Assembly (NCBI GenBank): GCA_003666325.1
Contig: QPIL01000112.1
Coordinates: forward strand, 1-51,219
DNA: 51,219 nucleotides
Reading direction: 5' to 3'
Source of the DNA: Methylococcales symbiont of Iophon sp. n. MRB-2018
GTDB taxonomy: Bacteria; Pseudomonadota; Gammaproteobacteria; Methylococcales; Methylomonadaceae
The notes beneath the pieces are model-generated. The model had not been told where the DNA came from. It ran no database searches and was given only the letters and a program-made list of their open reading frames with translations. This document shows, piece by piece, positions 13,765 to 22,987 of the stretch (positions are counted from its first letter, which is position 1; each line of letters starts with the position of its first letter). The position numbers and the translations under genes were made by a program.

Positions 13765-15001
13765 GCAGCAAGCAGGTGTTGTAACTTTAATTGTCACTCT
13801 GGTGTTTTTAATCACTTTAACATTAATAGTTGCTTTTGCTACTCGCGTTGGTATATTTGACCTGCGTATGGCAGCAAACGAATCTCGATATAGAGAAGCA
13901 TTTTCAATTGCGGAAGGGGGATTGGATTTTGCCATCGAGAAATTTGCAAAAAACACCACACCTCTGAATGGAAATTATATTTATGACCCAGACCGCAATG
14001 GAACTGCTGATGTGATACCTAGTCCTTTGTTAACAAATTTTAATAGCAATGGCAGTGTTGCCAGCAATGCACAGGCTCGATTTACTGCAACAGTCACACA
14101 GCAAACGGTGGAAGGGGTAACTGTCTTTACCTTTAGCTCTACGGGACAATCCATTGACCGCTCAGCTAAAGCCATTGTTTCAAAACAAATTATTATTCGT
14201 GGAATTACTAATGGGCAAACACCTAATGCCCCTGTAATGATTGATGGAGCAATGGATGTAACAGGGAATATACATATTGTGGCAAATCCTAATGCTGTAA
14301 AAAACTGTGTTCAAAGTTGCGCCGTTTCAGTTTGGACTAGCGGAGCGGTGGCTGTTGGTAGTTCTATTTCAACATGTTATCTACAGGGATACACGGGCAC
14401 ACAATGCCTAAACCTTGCACTGGATCCAATGCTTTTACAAATTACTAATAGTGCAGATAAAGGGTTGGATATTATTCAAAACGACCCCTATACCAATGCT
14501 AATCCAGCAGGAAATTTTCCGCCTGATTTATTTGCCTATTTGTTTGGGGTTGCATATACCGAATGGCCTTCAATTAAAGCCTTGAAAACAAATACCGATG
14601 TACAAACAACGTGCGAACATTTAACAGCTGGATCACAAGGTCTTCATTGGCTGGATTCTTGTAGCATAGCTGCTAATACTAAGGTTGGTAGTATAGTAAA
14701 CCCTGTTATTCTAGTGCTTCATAATAACCCATTTCAAGCCGCTGACGGAGTGGTCATTAATGGAATTGTTTTTGTTTTTGATGACACCCCAGATAATGCA
14801 CCTACAGTTAACCCTTCAGTTCTAGGTGGTGGCTCTGTAATTAATGGTTCTCTGCTCTCCAACGCGGCTTTTAATGGTGGTACTTTTACAGTGGTATATA
14901 ATCCAGAAGTGTTATCTAACTTAATAAATAATACTGGATCTGCCTATAGAACTGTTGCGACAGTACCAGGTAGTTGGCACGACTTTGGGGAAGTTAAATA
15001 A
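13751..15001 (+). CDS. pilX: Type IV pilus assembly protein PilX-like
   Basis: 416 residues from the ATG at 13751 (MLKFKQQAG); an upstream TTG is also open but gives an unnatural leader. After the leader comes VVTLIVTLVFLITLTLIVAFATR, the hydrophobic helix of PilX-type minor pilins, which lack Glu5. FDLRMAANESRYREAFSIAEGGLD is the conserved PilX segment. It is longer than typical PilX (about 200 residues). The C-terminal half contains a domain (CEHLTAGSQGLHWLDS, GIVFVFDD, VINGSLLSNAAFNGGTF) that resembles proteins with an embedded adhesin-like beta-helix and may supply surface function. It overlaps both neighbours. Confidence 0.82.
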   Translation: MLKFKQQAGVVTLIVTLVFLITLTLIVAFATRVGIFDLRMAANESRYREAFSIAEGGLDFAIEKFAKNTTPLNGNYIYDPDRNGTADVIPSPLLTNFNSNGSVASNAQARFTATVTQQTVEGVTVFTFSSTGQSIDRSAKAIVSKQIIIRGITNGQTPNAPVMIDGAMDVTGNIHIVANPNAVKNCVQSCAVSVWTSGAVAVGSSISTCYLQGYTGTQCLNLALDPMLLQITNSADKGLDIIQNDPYTNANPAGNFPPDLFAYLFGVAYTEWPSIKALKTNTDVQTTCEHLTAGSQGLHWLDSCSIAANTKVGSIVNPVILVLHNNPFQAADGVVINGIVFVFDDTPDNAPTVNPSVLGGGSVINGSLLSNAAFNGGTFTVVYNPEVLSNLINNTGSAYRTVATVPGSWHDFGEVK

Positions 15002-15531
15002 AAACATCATACAAATTTAAACATCAAGGTTTCAGTTTAATTGAAGTGCTTATCGCTTCACTGATTTTTTCTATTGGCATTATCGCTGTGATCAGTTTAC
15101 AAAAAACTTTTTTTGCTATTGCTGGTAGTGCTAATGCCCGTACTATAGCTACGACACTTGCACAAAACAAAATTGACCAATTACGGGTACTTGATTTTGC
15201 CAATATTGACGAAGGGGTTGACGAAAAAAATGTAGTGGGGGCACATTCCTTTGGTCGGGACTGGAGCTTTACCAGCGGGTATTATAATAATGGAATATAC
15301 ACACCCTGTGGGAATGATTTATGTGACCTTGATGCTGACGGTGTCAGTGATGCAGATCAAAAAGCGATTGAGGTGATTGTTACATGGACTAATGCGGATT
15401 CAACGGTCGAATCAGTTACCTTAGATCATGTAATCAACGTCAATCCTGATGCTGCTTCAGGCGTTCTTGCAGGGGGTTATACAGCAGGGGGTGGTGGAGA
15501 AAAGCCGGTGCCAAGCATAACGACCCCCTGA
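14998..15531 (+). CDS. pilV: Type IV pilus minor pilin PilV-like, apparent ATA start
   Basis: 177 residues if read from 14998. The prepilin signature HQG-FSLIEVLIASLIFSIGIIAV requires residues upstream of the GTG at 15046. The only in-frame region before it starts after a TAA at 14995, and the first codon there is ATA at 14998, giving a perfect short leader (ATA then KTSYKFKHQG). GGGGAAG is placed 5 bp upstream, a strong ribosome binding site. So either ATA serves as a rare start or an original ATG mutated. The C-terminal part includes CGNDLCDLDADGVSDADQ, a calcium-loop-like Asp-rich segment, and ends in GGGG-rich residues. It overlaps the pilX stop. Confidence 0.75.
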   Translation: MKTSYKFKHQGFSLIEVLIASLIFSIGIIAVISLQKTFFAIAGSANARTIATTLAQNKIDQLRVLDFANIDEGVDEKNVVGAHSFGRDWSFTSGYYNNGIYTPCGNDLCDLDADGVSDADQKAIEVIVTWTNADSTVESVTLDHVINVNPDAASGVLAGGYTAGGGGEKPVPSITTP

Positions 15532-15576
15532 ACAAATGCGTTAATAAACGCCAAAATGACATTTCAGATAAATTTT

Positions 15577-16212
15577 CTAGTCAAGATGGTTTTCATCAGG
15601 GCTTATAAGTTTTTCCAAAAAGGGTTTTAACGCCTTTAACTGGTGATCTTTGGCTAATCGCTGACTTAGGATAATACTTTTGATTGCTGTCAACGCTTGT
15701 TTAAAGTCATCATTTACAATTAAATAATCAAATTCTTTATAGTGTTGCATTTCCTTAATGGCATCATTCATTCTGCGGGTAATAAGCTCTTGACTGTCTT
15801 GCCCTCTATTTTCCAGTCTTTGTTTTAATACCTCTATTGAGGGCGGAAGTATAAACAATGAAATACTTTCTGGAAGGATTTTTCTTACTTGTTGCGCCCC
15901 CTGCCAATCAATTTCTAAAATAACATCCCTTCCCTTTTTCAAAATATTTTCTACTGACTTCCTGGTTGTGCCGTAAAAATTATCAAAAACTTGTGCACTT
16001 TCTAAAAAAGCATTGCCAATAATCATTTGTTTAAAATCAGCAATTGGGGTAAAAAAATAATCTATACCGTGGCGCTCACCTTTACGGATCTTGCGTGTAG
16101 TATGTGACACCGATACAGAGATAGTATCTAAATCAGTCACAATTTGTTTAACCAGACTCGTTTTCCCCGCACCCGATGGGGCAGAAATTATATAAAGCTT
16201 TCCTCTATTCAT
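15577..16212 (-). CDS. gmk: Guanylate kinase
   Basis: Phosphorylates GMP to GDP. 211 residues. The P-loop is SAPSGAGKTSLVK at residue 9, followed by the GMP-binding domain VSVSHTTRKIRKGERHGIDYFF. DVILEIDWQGAQQVR is the Walker B region, with the lid motif ENRGQDSQELITRRM. Start and length are normal. It lies tail to tail with pilV, 45 bp apart. Upstream (16213-16436) there is no gene, only a strong hairpin (16309-16341). rpoZ, a common gmk neighbour, is absent. Confidence 0.95.
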   Translation of the reverse strand: MNRGKLYIISAPSGAGKTSLVKQIVTDLDTISVSVSHTTRKIRKGERHGIDYFFTPIADFKQMIIGNAFLESAQVFDNFYGTTRKSVENILKKGRDVILEIDWQGAQQVRKILPESISLFILPPSIEVLKQRLENRGQDSQELITRRMNDAIKEMQHYKEFDYLIVNDDFKQALTAIKSIILSQRLAKDHQLKALKPFLEKLISPDENHLD

Positions 16213-16308
16213 TAATGATCCTGAAAATATTTTCTATAGGGGTGGGTGCTTACAATATTTGTTAGTATAGATCGGATAACAGTTAAGCCCATAACAAGAA
16301 ATGGCTGA

Positions 16309-16341
16309 GGCAATTACTATCTGCTATAGATAGTAATTGCC
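16309..16341. repeat. Perfect 14-bp hairpin between tRNA-Leu and gmk
   Basis: GGCAATTACTATCT and AGATAGTAATTGCC form a perfect 14-bp stem with a 5-nt loop (GCTAT). It lies downstream of tRNA-Leu and upstream of gmk on the minus strand. No run of T follows on either strand within a few bases, so it is not a classical intrinsic terminator. It may be a palindromic element or an RNA processing hairpin. Confidence 0.8.
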
Positions 16342-16436
16342 GATAAAAAAGTAGTTTATGCTACCAAGAAGATCCAACAAATTACAGATATAAAAAAAGG
16401 CCAACAACTTAATAGCTGTAGCCCTTTATTCATTTA

Positions 16437-16522
16437 TGGTGCCTCGGGCCGGAATCGAACCGGCACGGATTATCTCCGCGGGATTTTAAGTCCCGTGCGT
16501 CTACCAATTTCGCCACCGAGGC
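16437..16522 (-). tRNA. tRNA-Leu (TAA anticodon)
   Basis: 86 nt read on the minus strand. Acceptor arms GCCTCGG and CCGAGGC pair, the discriminator A and CCA are encoded, and the T-loop GGTTCGATTCC is intact. The anticodon stem-loop is GGGACTTAAAATCCC with anticodon TAA. A long variable arm, typical of class II tRNAs, is present. Both pairing and consensus positions are as expected for leucine. Confidence 0.95.
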
Positions 16523-16678
16523 ATTAACAGGTCATCCAGTAGATCTGGTCATTCTAATCATTTTTATTTAGAATATCTAGCACTATGTTTTATTTTTTAT
16601 GAGAACTCAGTATATTTTTACTGCTCTCTTTTCCCGTCTTCTGCGTTAGCTAAAGCCCTTCATCCGATTATTTGACCA

Positions 16679-17335
16679 ATGAAATTATCTTTTTTTAAAA
16701 CCCTGTTGGTTTTATCTGTCTTCTTATCTAGTGCATTTGCAGAAACGAAAACACATATTGTCATTGACAGCTTTTCTTCTGGCAACCTAAATCAATGGGA
16801 AACTAAATCTTTTGTGGGGACAACGAATTATCAAGTTGTTTCCGTTGATAATCAGCTGATACTAAGGGCTGTTAGTCATGCCAGTGCATCTGCTTTAATT
16901 AAAAAACAAAAAATAGATTTACTAAAAACTCCCTTTTTAAATTGGCGATGGCGTGTTGAGAATTTATTAGGAAAAATTAACGAGCAAAGTAAATCTGGCG
17001 ATGATTATAGTGCTCGCGTTTATGTCTTAATTGATGGTGGCTGGGCATTCTGGAATAGCAAAGCGATTAATTATGTCTGGGCAAGTAACTCAGAAAAAGG
17101 TAAACAATGGCCCAATGCATTTGCGAGTAACAATGCTACAATGCTTGCTCTGCGTTCTGCTAATGATAAAACAGCCAAGTGGTATCAAGAAAAGCGTAAT
17201 ATAATAGAAGACTTTAAGACTTTATACGGAATTGATATTCGTTATATTGATGCTGTTGCCTTAATGACAGATACCGATAATTCTGAAGGTCAAGCAACTG
17301 CCTATTACGGTGATATTTATTTTAGCGAAAACTAA
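16679..17335 (+). CDS. Secreted DUF3047 family protein
   Basis: 218 residues with a clear signal peptide (LSVFLSSAFA, about residue 21). The mature protein has the DUF3047 signature: DSFSSGNLNQWETKSF at the start, then LNWRWRVENL, the acidic DDYSARVYV, and Y-x-W-A. DAVALMTDTDNSEG comes near the end, followed by YYGDIYF. The family is a periplasmic beta-sandwich without known enzymatic activity. It is 13 bp upstream of arsS and co-directional, so it belongs to the arsS-arsM operon here. Its contribution to that pathway is unknown. Confidence 0.85.
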   Translation: MKLSFFKTLLVLSVFLSSAFAETKTHIVIDSFSSGNLNQWETKSFVGTTNYQVVSVDNQLILRAVSHASASALIKKQKIDLLKTPFLNWRWRVENLLGKINEQSKSGDDYSARVYVLIDGGWAFWNSKAINYVWASNSEKGKQWPNAFASNNATMLALRSANDKTAKWYQEKRNIIEDFKTLYGIDIRYIDAVALMTDTDNSEGQATAYYGDIYFSEN

Positions 17336-17348
17336 GCGTTAAACCATT

Positions 17349-18305
17349 ATGCACGATACTCTGCCCTATCTGGAAAAAACCACCTTCCCTGCCATCACCC
17401 GTAATGATTTAGAGGTTTTACAAGTTAATCTAGGTTATTTGTGCAACCTGAGCTGCACCCACTGCCATGTTAATGCTGGGCCTAATCGTACTGAATTAAT
17501 GGATCAAAAAACCATTGATCATATTTTAGATTTTATTGATTGTCATAGCATTAAAACTCTGGACTTAACGGGCGGCGCACCTGAAATGAACCCTTTGTTC
17601 AAAAACCTGGTAGAAGCCGCTATAAAAAAAAGTGTTAAGGTCATTGATCGTTGTAATCTTACCATTCTGCTGGAGCCTGACTATTTGCAATTAGCCGAAT
17701 TTCTTGCCGAAAATAAGGTGGAAATTGTTGCCTCACTGCCCTGCTATATGGAAGATAATGTGGATAAGCAACGTGGAAAAGGGGTCTTTAATGCCAGCAT
17801 TACTGCCTTGCAAAAATTAAACGGCTTGGGATATGGTAAAGCAGATTCTGGGTTGATAGTAAACTTAGTATTCAATCCACAAGGTGCTACTCTTCCTCCT
17901 GAGCAAAATGCACTAGAACAAGCCTATAAACAACACTTATATGATCAGTTTAATATTGTCTTTAATCAGCTTTTCGCCATGACTAATTTACCTATTCAGC
18001 GTTTTGGCAGTGCATTGATCAGCAAAGGTGAATTTGCTCCTTATATGCAATTATTAGAAGACAATTTTCAACAGCAAAACCTAGAGCAAGTGATGTGTAA
18101 AAATACTTTAAGTATTGACTGGCAAGGGTTTGTTTATGACTGTGATTTTAATCAAATGCTACATCTTCCTCTAGGTGGGGGCTCAGAAAAAATACATATA
18201 TCGGCACTGACTGATCAAGTATTAGCAGGACATCCAATAAAAACCCTACAACATTGCTATGGCTGCACCGCAGGACAAGGTAGCAGTTGTGGTGGTGCTC
18301 TTTAA
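17349..18305 (+). CDS. arsS: Radical SAM enzyme, ArsS (arsenosugar biosynthesis) family
   Basis: 318 residues. The SAM cluster motif CNLSCTHC (CxxxCxxC) at about residue 32 is followed by DLTGGAPEMNP. The C-terminus has CYGCTAGQGSSCGGAL, the cysteine-rich end of this family, and the central part includes CMYED-like and NPQGA segments. ArsS transfers a deoxyadenosyl group to dimethylarsinate in the known pathway. The next gene is ArsM, as in other bacteria with arsenosugar clusters, so the assignment is good. The start at 17349 has a 13-bp gap to the DUF3047 gene. Confidence 0.9.
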   Translation: MHDTLPYLEKTTFPAITRNDLEVLQVNLGYLCNLSCTHCHVNAGPNRTELMDQKTIDHILDFIDCHSIKTLDLTGGAPEMNPLFKNLVEAAIKKSVKVIDRCNLTILLEPDYLQLAEFLAENKVEIVASLPCYMEDNVDKQRGKGVFNASITALQKLNGLGYGKADSGLIVNLVFNPQGATLPPEQNALEQAYKQHLYDQFNIVFNQLFAMTNLPIQRFGSALISKGEFAPYMQLLEDNFQQQNLEQVMCKNTLSIDWQGFVYDCDFNQMLHLPLGGGSEKIHISALTDQVLAGHPIKTLQHCYGCTAGQGSSCGGAL

Positions 18306-18312
18306 TTAAAAT

Positions 18313-18378
18313 GTAACTACTCAGCTTACTCTTTGTTTTGGGCAATCTAAACAGTTACGGAGTACACTGAGTAGTTAC
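18313..18378. promoter_or_regulatory. 12-bp perfect inverted repeat with 42-nt loop
   Basis: GTAACTACTCAG (18313-18324) and CTGAGTAGTTAC (18367-18378) are exact complements. They occupy nearly all of the gap between arsS and arsM. Such a stem could act as an RNA element or a processing site that tunes arsM relative to arsS, or could be a small mobile palindrome. The loop contains no ORF. Confidence 0.7.
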
Positions 18379-18393
18379 CAATAAGGAAACAAA

Positions 18394-19515
18394 ATGACAG
18401 TAGAAACCGGTGTGTTAAAACGTTATTCAGAGGGTGCCGACTCAGTACAAGCTGACCTTTGCTGCCCTGTTGATTATGATCGTGAGTTACTTAAACTGTT
18501 ACCCTCAGAAATCATCGAAAAAGACTATGGTTGCGGCGATCCCTCACGCTATGTAAAAACAGGGGATGTGGTTTTGGATTTAGGGTCAGGTTCTGGAAAA
18601 ATCTGTTATATGGCAGCACAACTGGTCGGAGATCATGGAAAAGTCATTGGTGTCGATATGAATGACGATATGCTAGGTTTAGCAAGAAAATATCAGACAG
18701 AAATGGCAGTTAAATTGGGTTCTGACCGTGTTGAGTTTGTTAAAGGACAAATTCAGGATTTAGCTATGGATCTCAGTGCAACGAATGACTATCTACTAAA
18801 CAATCCTGTTAGCACCGCCGAAGATATGATTGTTTTGCGTGACTGGCAAGATAAGCAACGTACAGAATCTCCTTTGATTAAAAACGATTCCATTGATCTG
18901 GTAGTTTCAAACTGCGTGCTTAATTTAGTCCGCGACAGTGACAAGGAACAAATGATTGCAGAGATTTTTCGGGTAACCAAGCCGGGTGGACGGGTGGCTA
19001 TTTCAGATATTATTAGCGATGAATTTGTACCCCAACACCTAAAACAAGACCCACATTTATGGAGCGGCTGCATATCTGGAGCATTACAAGAGCACGAGTT
19101 TTTACAAGCCTTCATTAATGCTGGTTTTATTGCGGTTACTTATGATAAATGGGAGAGTGAACCTTGGCAGGAGGTAGAAAACATTGAGTTTCGTTCTGTC
19201 ACTATTACCGCAGTAAAACCAACAGGCTCCGCTTGCATTGATAAGGGTCACGCCGTCATTTATAAAGGCCCTTATTCTGAGGTTTATGATGATGACGGTC
19301 ATGTTTATTACCGGGGTCAGCGCATGGCAGTTTGTGAGCGTACTTATGCCTTATTAACCAATGATACTTATGGCATAGATTTTATTGGCATTGCACCTGC
19401 CGAACAACAACAAGGAAAACCCTGGTGTTGTGATTCGGGTGCGATCAGGTCTATCAAGGCAACTAAAGGCGGCACTCACAAAGGGAATACAGATTTGGGA
19501 TCTGCTTGTTGTTAA
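18394..19515 (+). CDS. arsM: Arsenite methyltransferase ArsM-like
   Basis: 373 residues. It has a SAM-dependent class I methyltransferase core: VLDLGSGSGKICYMAA (motif I), GVDMND and DLVVSNCVLNLV. Cysteines in DLCCP (about residue 24), SNCVLN and SGCISGA correspond to the three As(III)-binding cysteines of ArsM. Beyond the core there is a C-terminal extension ending in SACC, with CERTYALLTNDTY and WCCDSG. This cysteine-rich tail is typical of the long arsenosugar-cluster form. A ribosome binding site AAGGAAAC precedes the ATG. It methylates arsenite and supplies dimethylarsinate to ArsS. Confidence 0.9.
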   Translation: MTVETGVLKRYSEGADSVQADLCCPVDYDRELLKLLPSEIIEKDYGCGDPSRYVKTGDVVLDLGSGSGKICYMAAQLVGDHGKVIGVDMNDDMLGLARKYQTEMAVKLGSDRVEFVKGQIQDLAMDLSATNDYLLNNPVSTAEDMIVLRDWQDKQRTESPLIKNDSIDLVVSNCVLNLVRDSDKEQMIAEIFRVTKPGGRVAISDIISDEFVPQHLKQDPHLWSGCISGALQEHEFLQAFINAGFIAVTYDKWESEPWQEVENIEFRSVTITAVKPTGSACIDKGHAVIYKGPYSEVYDDDGHVYYRGQRMAVCERTYALLTNDTYGIDFIGIAPAEQQQGKPWCCDSGAIRSIKATKGGTHKGNTDLGSACC

Positions 19516-19623
19516 TAATGGGTAAATTATTAGTAGGCTGCAAGATAAAGCACATAAAAAAATTAACCGTCTTTAAATACACTTGCCCTGCGTATTTATA
19601 AAATAAACACGCACCACTAAAAC

Positions 19624-22600
19624 ATGATCAACAGAAAAAAAATTCTAGAATCAGATGTTCGCTTTGCCTGTGGAGATCTGACTTTCGTGCGCGGCAACAA
19701 CTATTTTGAAGAAGGCAAAACATTACAGATCAACATTCTAAAAGAAGGCTCAAGCTATGTGAGTTTTAACGCAACCACACTTGGCAGTGCCAGAAAACCT
19801 TATAAACAATCAATAAGAGTTGACTGGATGCATGATTTCAGTACTGTCAGTATTGATGGCGATTGTACCTGTCCGATAGGCTTTAACTGTAAACATGTAG
19901 CCTCTGCCTGTCTTGAATACATGTCTGTGGTCACTCAGGTTTCACAACCAGCTACTAACACTCCTTCTTGTTTAGAATGGCTAGATAATCTTGAAGAATC
20001 AGTTTTGCCAGCAAGCAATGAAGAGTTTATCGCTTATATCCTTAAACCAAGCAAAACAGCGCATCTATTTAGCCTAGATTTTCTAATCACTAAATATAAT
20101 AAAAAAGGGGGGCTGAATAAAGGCCGGAAAGCCACCTTAAACAGTTTGCGTTACAACTATAGTTATACTAATTATATACAAGCACTTGATGAAGATATTG
20201 CCCGTATTCTCTATGGCCTGGAAACAAGTTACCAGGGCCATCCTTTGTTTGAAAACAGCACTGGCTATATTGCTTTATCAAAATTAATTCAATCAAACCG
20301 TCTGTTTTGGAAAACCACACAATCACGACCTCTACAACCAGCAGATGAGCGCACATTAAGCTTTAGTTGGCAGCAAAAAAACCAGAGTTATCAACTTTCC
20401 TGGAATATTGAACCCGATGCGCTGTTAATCTTAACCGAGCCGCCTTTATACCTTGATGAATCACAAAACTCTCTCGGCACGCTGACTTCGTTAAACAGCT
20501 CTCACCAGCAACTAAAAAAAATTTTAAGCATTCCTGAAGTCCCTGCACAGGTGGTAGAGGAGTTTAGTCAACGACTAACCCTAGAATTTCCTACAATTGC
20601 TTTGCCAACCCCTATAAAAGTTGAACTGGTTGAGATCTCTGATATTGAGCCTATCCCTAAAATCACCTTATTTGGCGCACAACTTAGTCCAACGCAATAC
20701 CGTCATTTCATTAAACTGAATTTTGTCTATAACAATGTCACCAGTTCGGTCTATAGTCCAGAACTCTTTACTGTAGTAAAAAACAAGCAAGGTATTTTTC
20801 GCATTCAACGACAAATTGAAACCGAATTCAAAGCCGTTAAGCAGCTTATGCAACACGGTTTTGTCCCTACAGAACCCAACAATATAAAAGAGTTAATTTT
20901 GTTTAACCCTGGGATTGAAGCAGTTATGGACAGTGCTAGCTGCTGGGGAAAATTCATCCAGGACACACTACCAGATTTGATTGAACAAGGCTGGCTTGTC
21001 GACACTCAAGATAATTTTAAACTTAATTTTCAACAAGCTGAAGACTGGCATGTTGACATTGACGAAACCGATAATGATTGGTTTGAAATGAATTTTAAGA
21101 TTAATGTGAATGGAGAGTCCATCTCCCTGCTACCGCTAATAATGCCCATCCTGAAAGAGTTCAATTTAGATGATTTACCCGATAATCTAAATATAGCGAT
21201 AGAACCACATCACTATATCAATATACCGTCAAGTCGGCTTAAACCCTTTATTAAAATCATCTACGAATTATTTTCCGATAGTTCCATTAATGAAAGTGGC
21301 TCACTAACACTTTCTCGTTATGATGCCGCCACCTTGGCTGATTTAGAAACCCATAGTTACGGTGTTTTTAGTCTAAACGGTGGCAAAGCATTGATTGAAA
21401 CCGGTAAAAAACTAAAGAACTTTAAAGGCATTGCAGACATAGCCATACCTACTGGGCTTAACGCAACTTTAAGAGGCTATCAGCAACAAGGTCTTAACTG
21501 GCTACAGTTTCTTCGTGAATATAATTTTGCAGGCATCTTGGCTGACGATATGGGCCTAGGTAAAACCGTTCAAACCTTGGCTCACCTGCTAGTTGAAAAA
21601 CAATCAGGACGCATGAAGCAACCTTGTTTGATTATTGCCCCCACCAGTTTAATGGGAAATTGGCGACGCGAAGCCGAGCGTTTCGCCCCTAGCTTAAAAC
21701 TATTAACCCTGCAAGGTACTGAGCGTAAACAACACTTTGATAAAATCAAAGACTATGACTGTATATTGACCACTTACCCGCTATTACCCCGTGATAAAAA
21801 AACACTTATTGCACATAACTATCATTATCTAATACTTGATGAATCGCAGATCATTAAAAACCCACGTTCACAGGCCGCAGGTATTGTCAAAGAAATAAAA
21901 ACCAGCCATCGCTTATGTCTAACAGGCACACCGATGGAAAATCATTTAGGTGAATTATGGGCGCAATTTGATTTTCTCATGCCCGGTTTTTTAGGCGACA
22001 GCAAAAGCTTTAAAAAACTCTACCGAACTCCGATAGAAATTCATGGTGATTCACAACAAAGAGAGCGTTTATCGAAGCGAATACAACCTTTTATGTTGCG
22101 TAGAAACAAACGAGAAGTTGCCACCGAATTACCACCTAAAACGGAAATAATTCGCTCCGTACCCTTATACGAAAAACAAGCAACATTATACGAAAGCATC
22201 CGTATTACAATGGAGAAGAAAGTCCGCGATGCCATTGCTGATAAGGGTTTAGCTCGCAGCCAAATCACCATTCTGGATGCTTTGCTAAAACTACGCCAAA
22301 CCTGTTGTGATCCTCGCACCCTATCTTTAAAAGAGGCAAAAAAAGTAAAACAGTCGGCAAAACTGGATCTGCTAATGGAAATGTTGCCAGCACTACTGGA
22401 AGAAGATCGCCGGATTTTGGTGTTTTCCCAGTTTACCCGAATGATCGCCTTAATAGAGGCAGAACTCAATGCCTTAAAAATTGAATACAGTAAACTCACG
22501 GGGCAAACCAGAAAACGCGATGAAGCGATAGAGCGCTTTAAAAGCGGTGAAGCCGATGTTTTTCTGATTAGCTTAAAGGCGGGTGGTGTAGGCTTAAATT

Positions 22601-22872
22601 TAACCGAAGCCGATACCGTAATTATTTATGACCCTTGGTGGAACCCTGCGGTAGAGACACAAGCCGCTGATAGAGCGCATCGTATCGGTCAGGACAAAGC
22701 TGTGTTTGTTTATAAACTGATGACTGAAAATACAGTAGAAGAAAAAATCCTCGCCATGCAAGAGAAAAAACGCGCTTTGGCCGACAGTATTTATCAGGGT
22801 GGTAAACAACGCCAGTCTGCAAAACTCAGCTCTGAAGACTTAACCGAGTTATTTAAGCCGATCACTTCATGA
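19624..22872 (+). CDS. SNF2-family helicase with SWIM zinc finger
   Basis: 1082 residues. The SWIM zinc finger is CTCPIGFNCKH (C81, C83, C89, H91). A central domain of unknown function spans about 110-600. The SNF2 ATPase follows: LRGYQQQGLNWLQFL, Walker A ADDMGLGKTVQT (about 640-650), a DESQ box (about 739), LTGTPMENHLGELW, and motifs V-VI ISLKAGGVGLNLTEADTVI and QAADRAHRIGQ (about 1012-1022). It probably remodels protein-DNA complexes, and its targets are unknown. The gene ends at TCATGA. The 3' 95 bp are duplicated at 25093-25187, showing that the next gene was originally adjacent to this one. Confidence 0.92.
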   Translation: MINRKKILESDVRFACGDLTFVRGNNYFEEGKTLQINILKEGSSYVSFNATTLGSARKPYKQSIRVDWMHDFSTVSIDGDCTCPIGFNCKHVASACLEYMSVVTQVSQPATNTPSCLEWLDNLEESVLPASNEEFIAYILKPSKTAHLFSLDFLITKYNKKGGLNKGRKATLNSLRYNYSYTNYIQALDEDIARILYGLETSYQGHPLFENSTGYIALSKLIQSNRLFWKTTQSRPLQPADERTLSFSWQQKNQSYQLSWNIEPDALLILTEPPLYLDESQNSLGTLTSLNSSHQQLKKILSIPEVPAQVVEEFSQRLTLEFPTIALPTPIKVELVEISDIEPIPKITLFGAQLSPTQYRHFIKLNFVYNNVTSSVYSPELFTVVKNKQGIFRIQRQIETEFKAVKQLMQHGFVPTEPNNIKELILFNPGIEAVMDSASCWGKFIQDTLPDLIEQGWLVDTQDNFKLNFQQAEDWHVDIDETDNDWFEMNFKINVNGESISLLPLIMPILKEFNLDDLPDNLNIAIEPHHYINIPSSRLKPFIKIIYELFSDSSINESGSLTLSRYDAATLADLETHSYGVFSLNGGKALIETGKKLKNFKGIADIAIPTGLNATLRGYQQQGLNWLQFLREYNFAGILADDMGLGKTVQTLAHLLVEKQSGRMKQPCLIIAPTSLMGNWRREAERFAPSLKLLTLQGTERKQHFDKIKDYDCILTTYPLLPRDKKTLIAHNYHYLILDESQIIKNPRSQAAGIVKEIKTSHRLCLTGTPMENHLGELWAQFDFLMPGFLGDSKSFKKLYRTPIEIHGDSQQRERLSKRIQPFMLRRNKREVATELPPKTEIIRSVPLYEKQATLYESIRITMEKKVRDAIADKGLARSQITILDALLKLRQTCCDPRTLSLKEAKKVKQSAKLDLLMEMLPALLEEDRRILVFSQFTRMIALIEAELNALKIEYSKLTGQTRKRDEAIERFKSGEADVFLISLKAGGVGLNLTEADTVIIYDPWWNPAVETQAADRAHRIGQDKAVFVYKLMTENTVEEKILAMQEKKRALADSIYQGGKQRQSAKLSSEDLTELFKPITS

Positions 22873-22877
22873 ATTTT
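22783..22877 (+). repeat. Helicase 3' end, source copy of a 95-bp duplication
   Basis: This last part of the helicase gene (from GACAGTATTTATCAGG to GAATTTT) recurs at 25093-25187 with about 13 differences in 95 bp, mostly at wobble positions. It defines the left limit of an inserted segment (22878-25092). Confidence 0.85.
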
Positions 22878-22924
22878 GATGACCTATTTTAACAAGTTTG
22901 GGTGGTTCTTTAGGTTTTTCTACA

Positions 22925-22987
22925 GCCAGAACGCCAAATTCAGTGGCAGATGTACGATAAACTCTACTAGCACATTGAGTTATTGGT
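22925..22987 (-). other. attC-like remnant
   Basis: GAACGCCAAATTCAGTGGCAGATGT shares 15 bases (ACGCCAAATTCAGTG) and the following GGCAGATG...CGAT..AACTCT with the attC sites at 2391 and 3764, but with a 7-bp deletion. The opposite arm (CACATTGAGTTATTGG) pairs only partly. The site overlaps the stop of the 22967-23503 gene as in the first cassettes. Probably it is a decayed attC. Confidence 0.5.
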
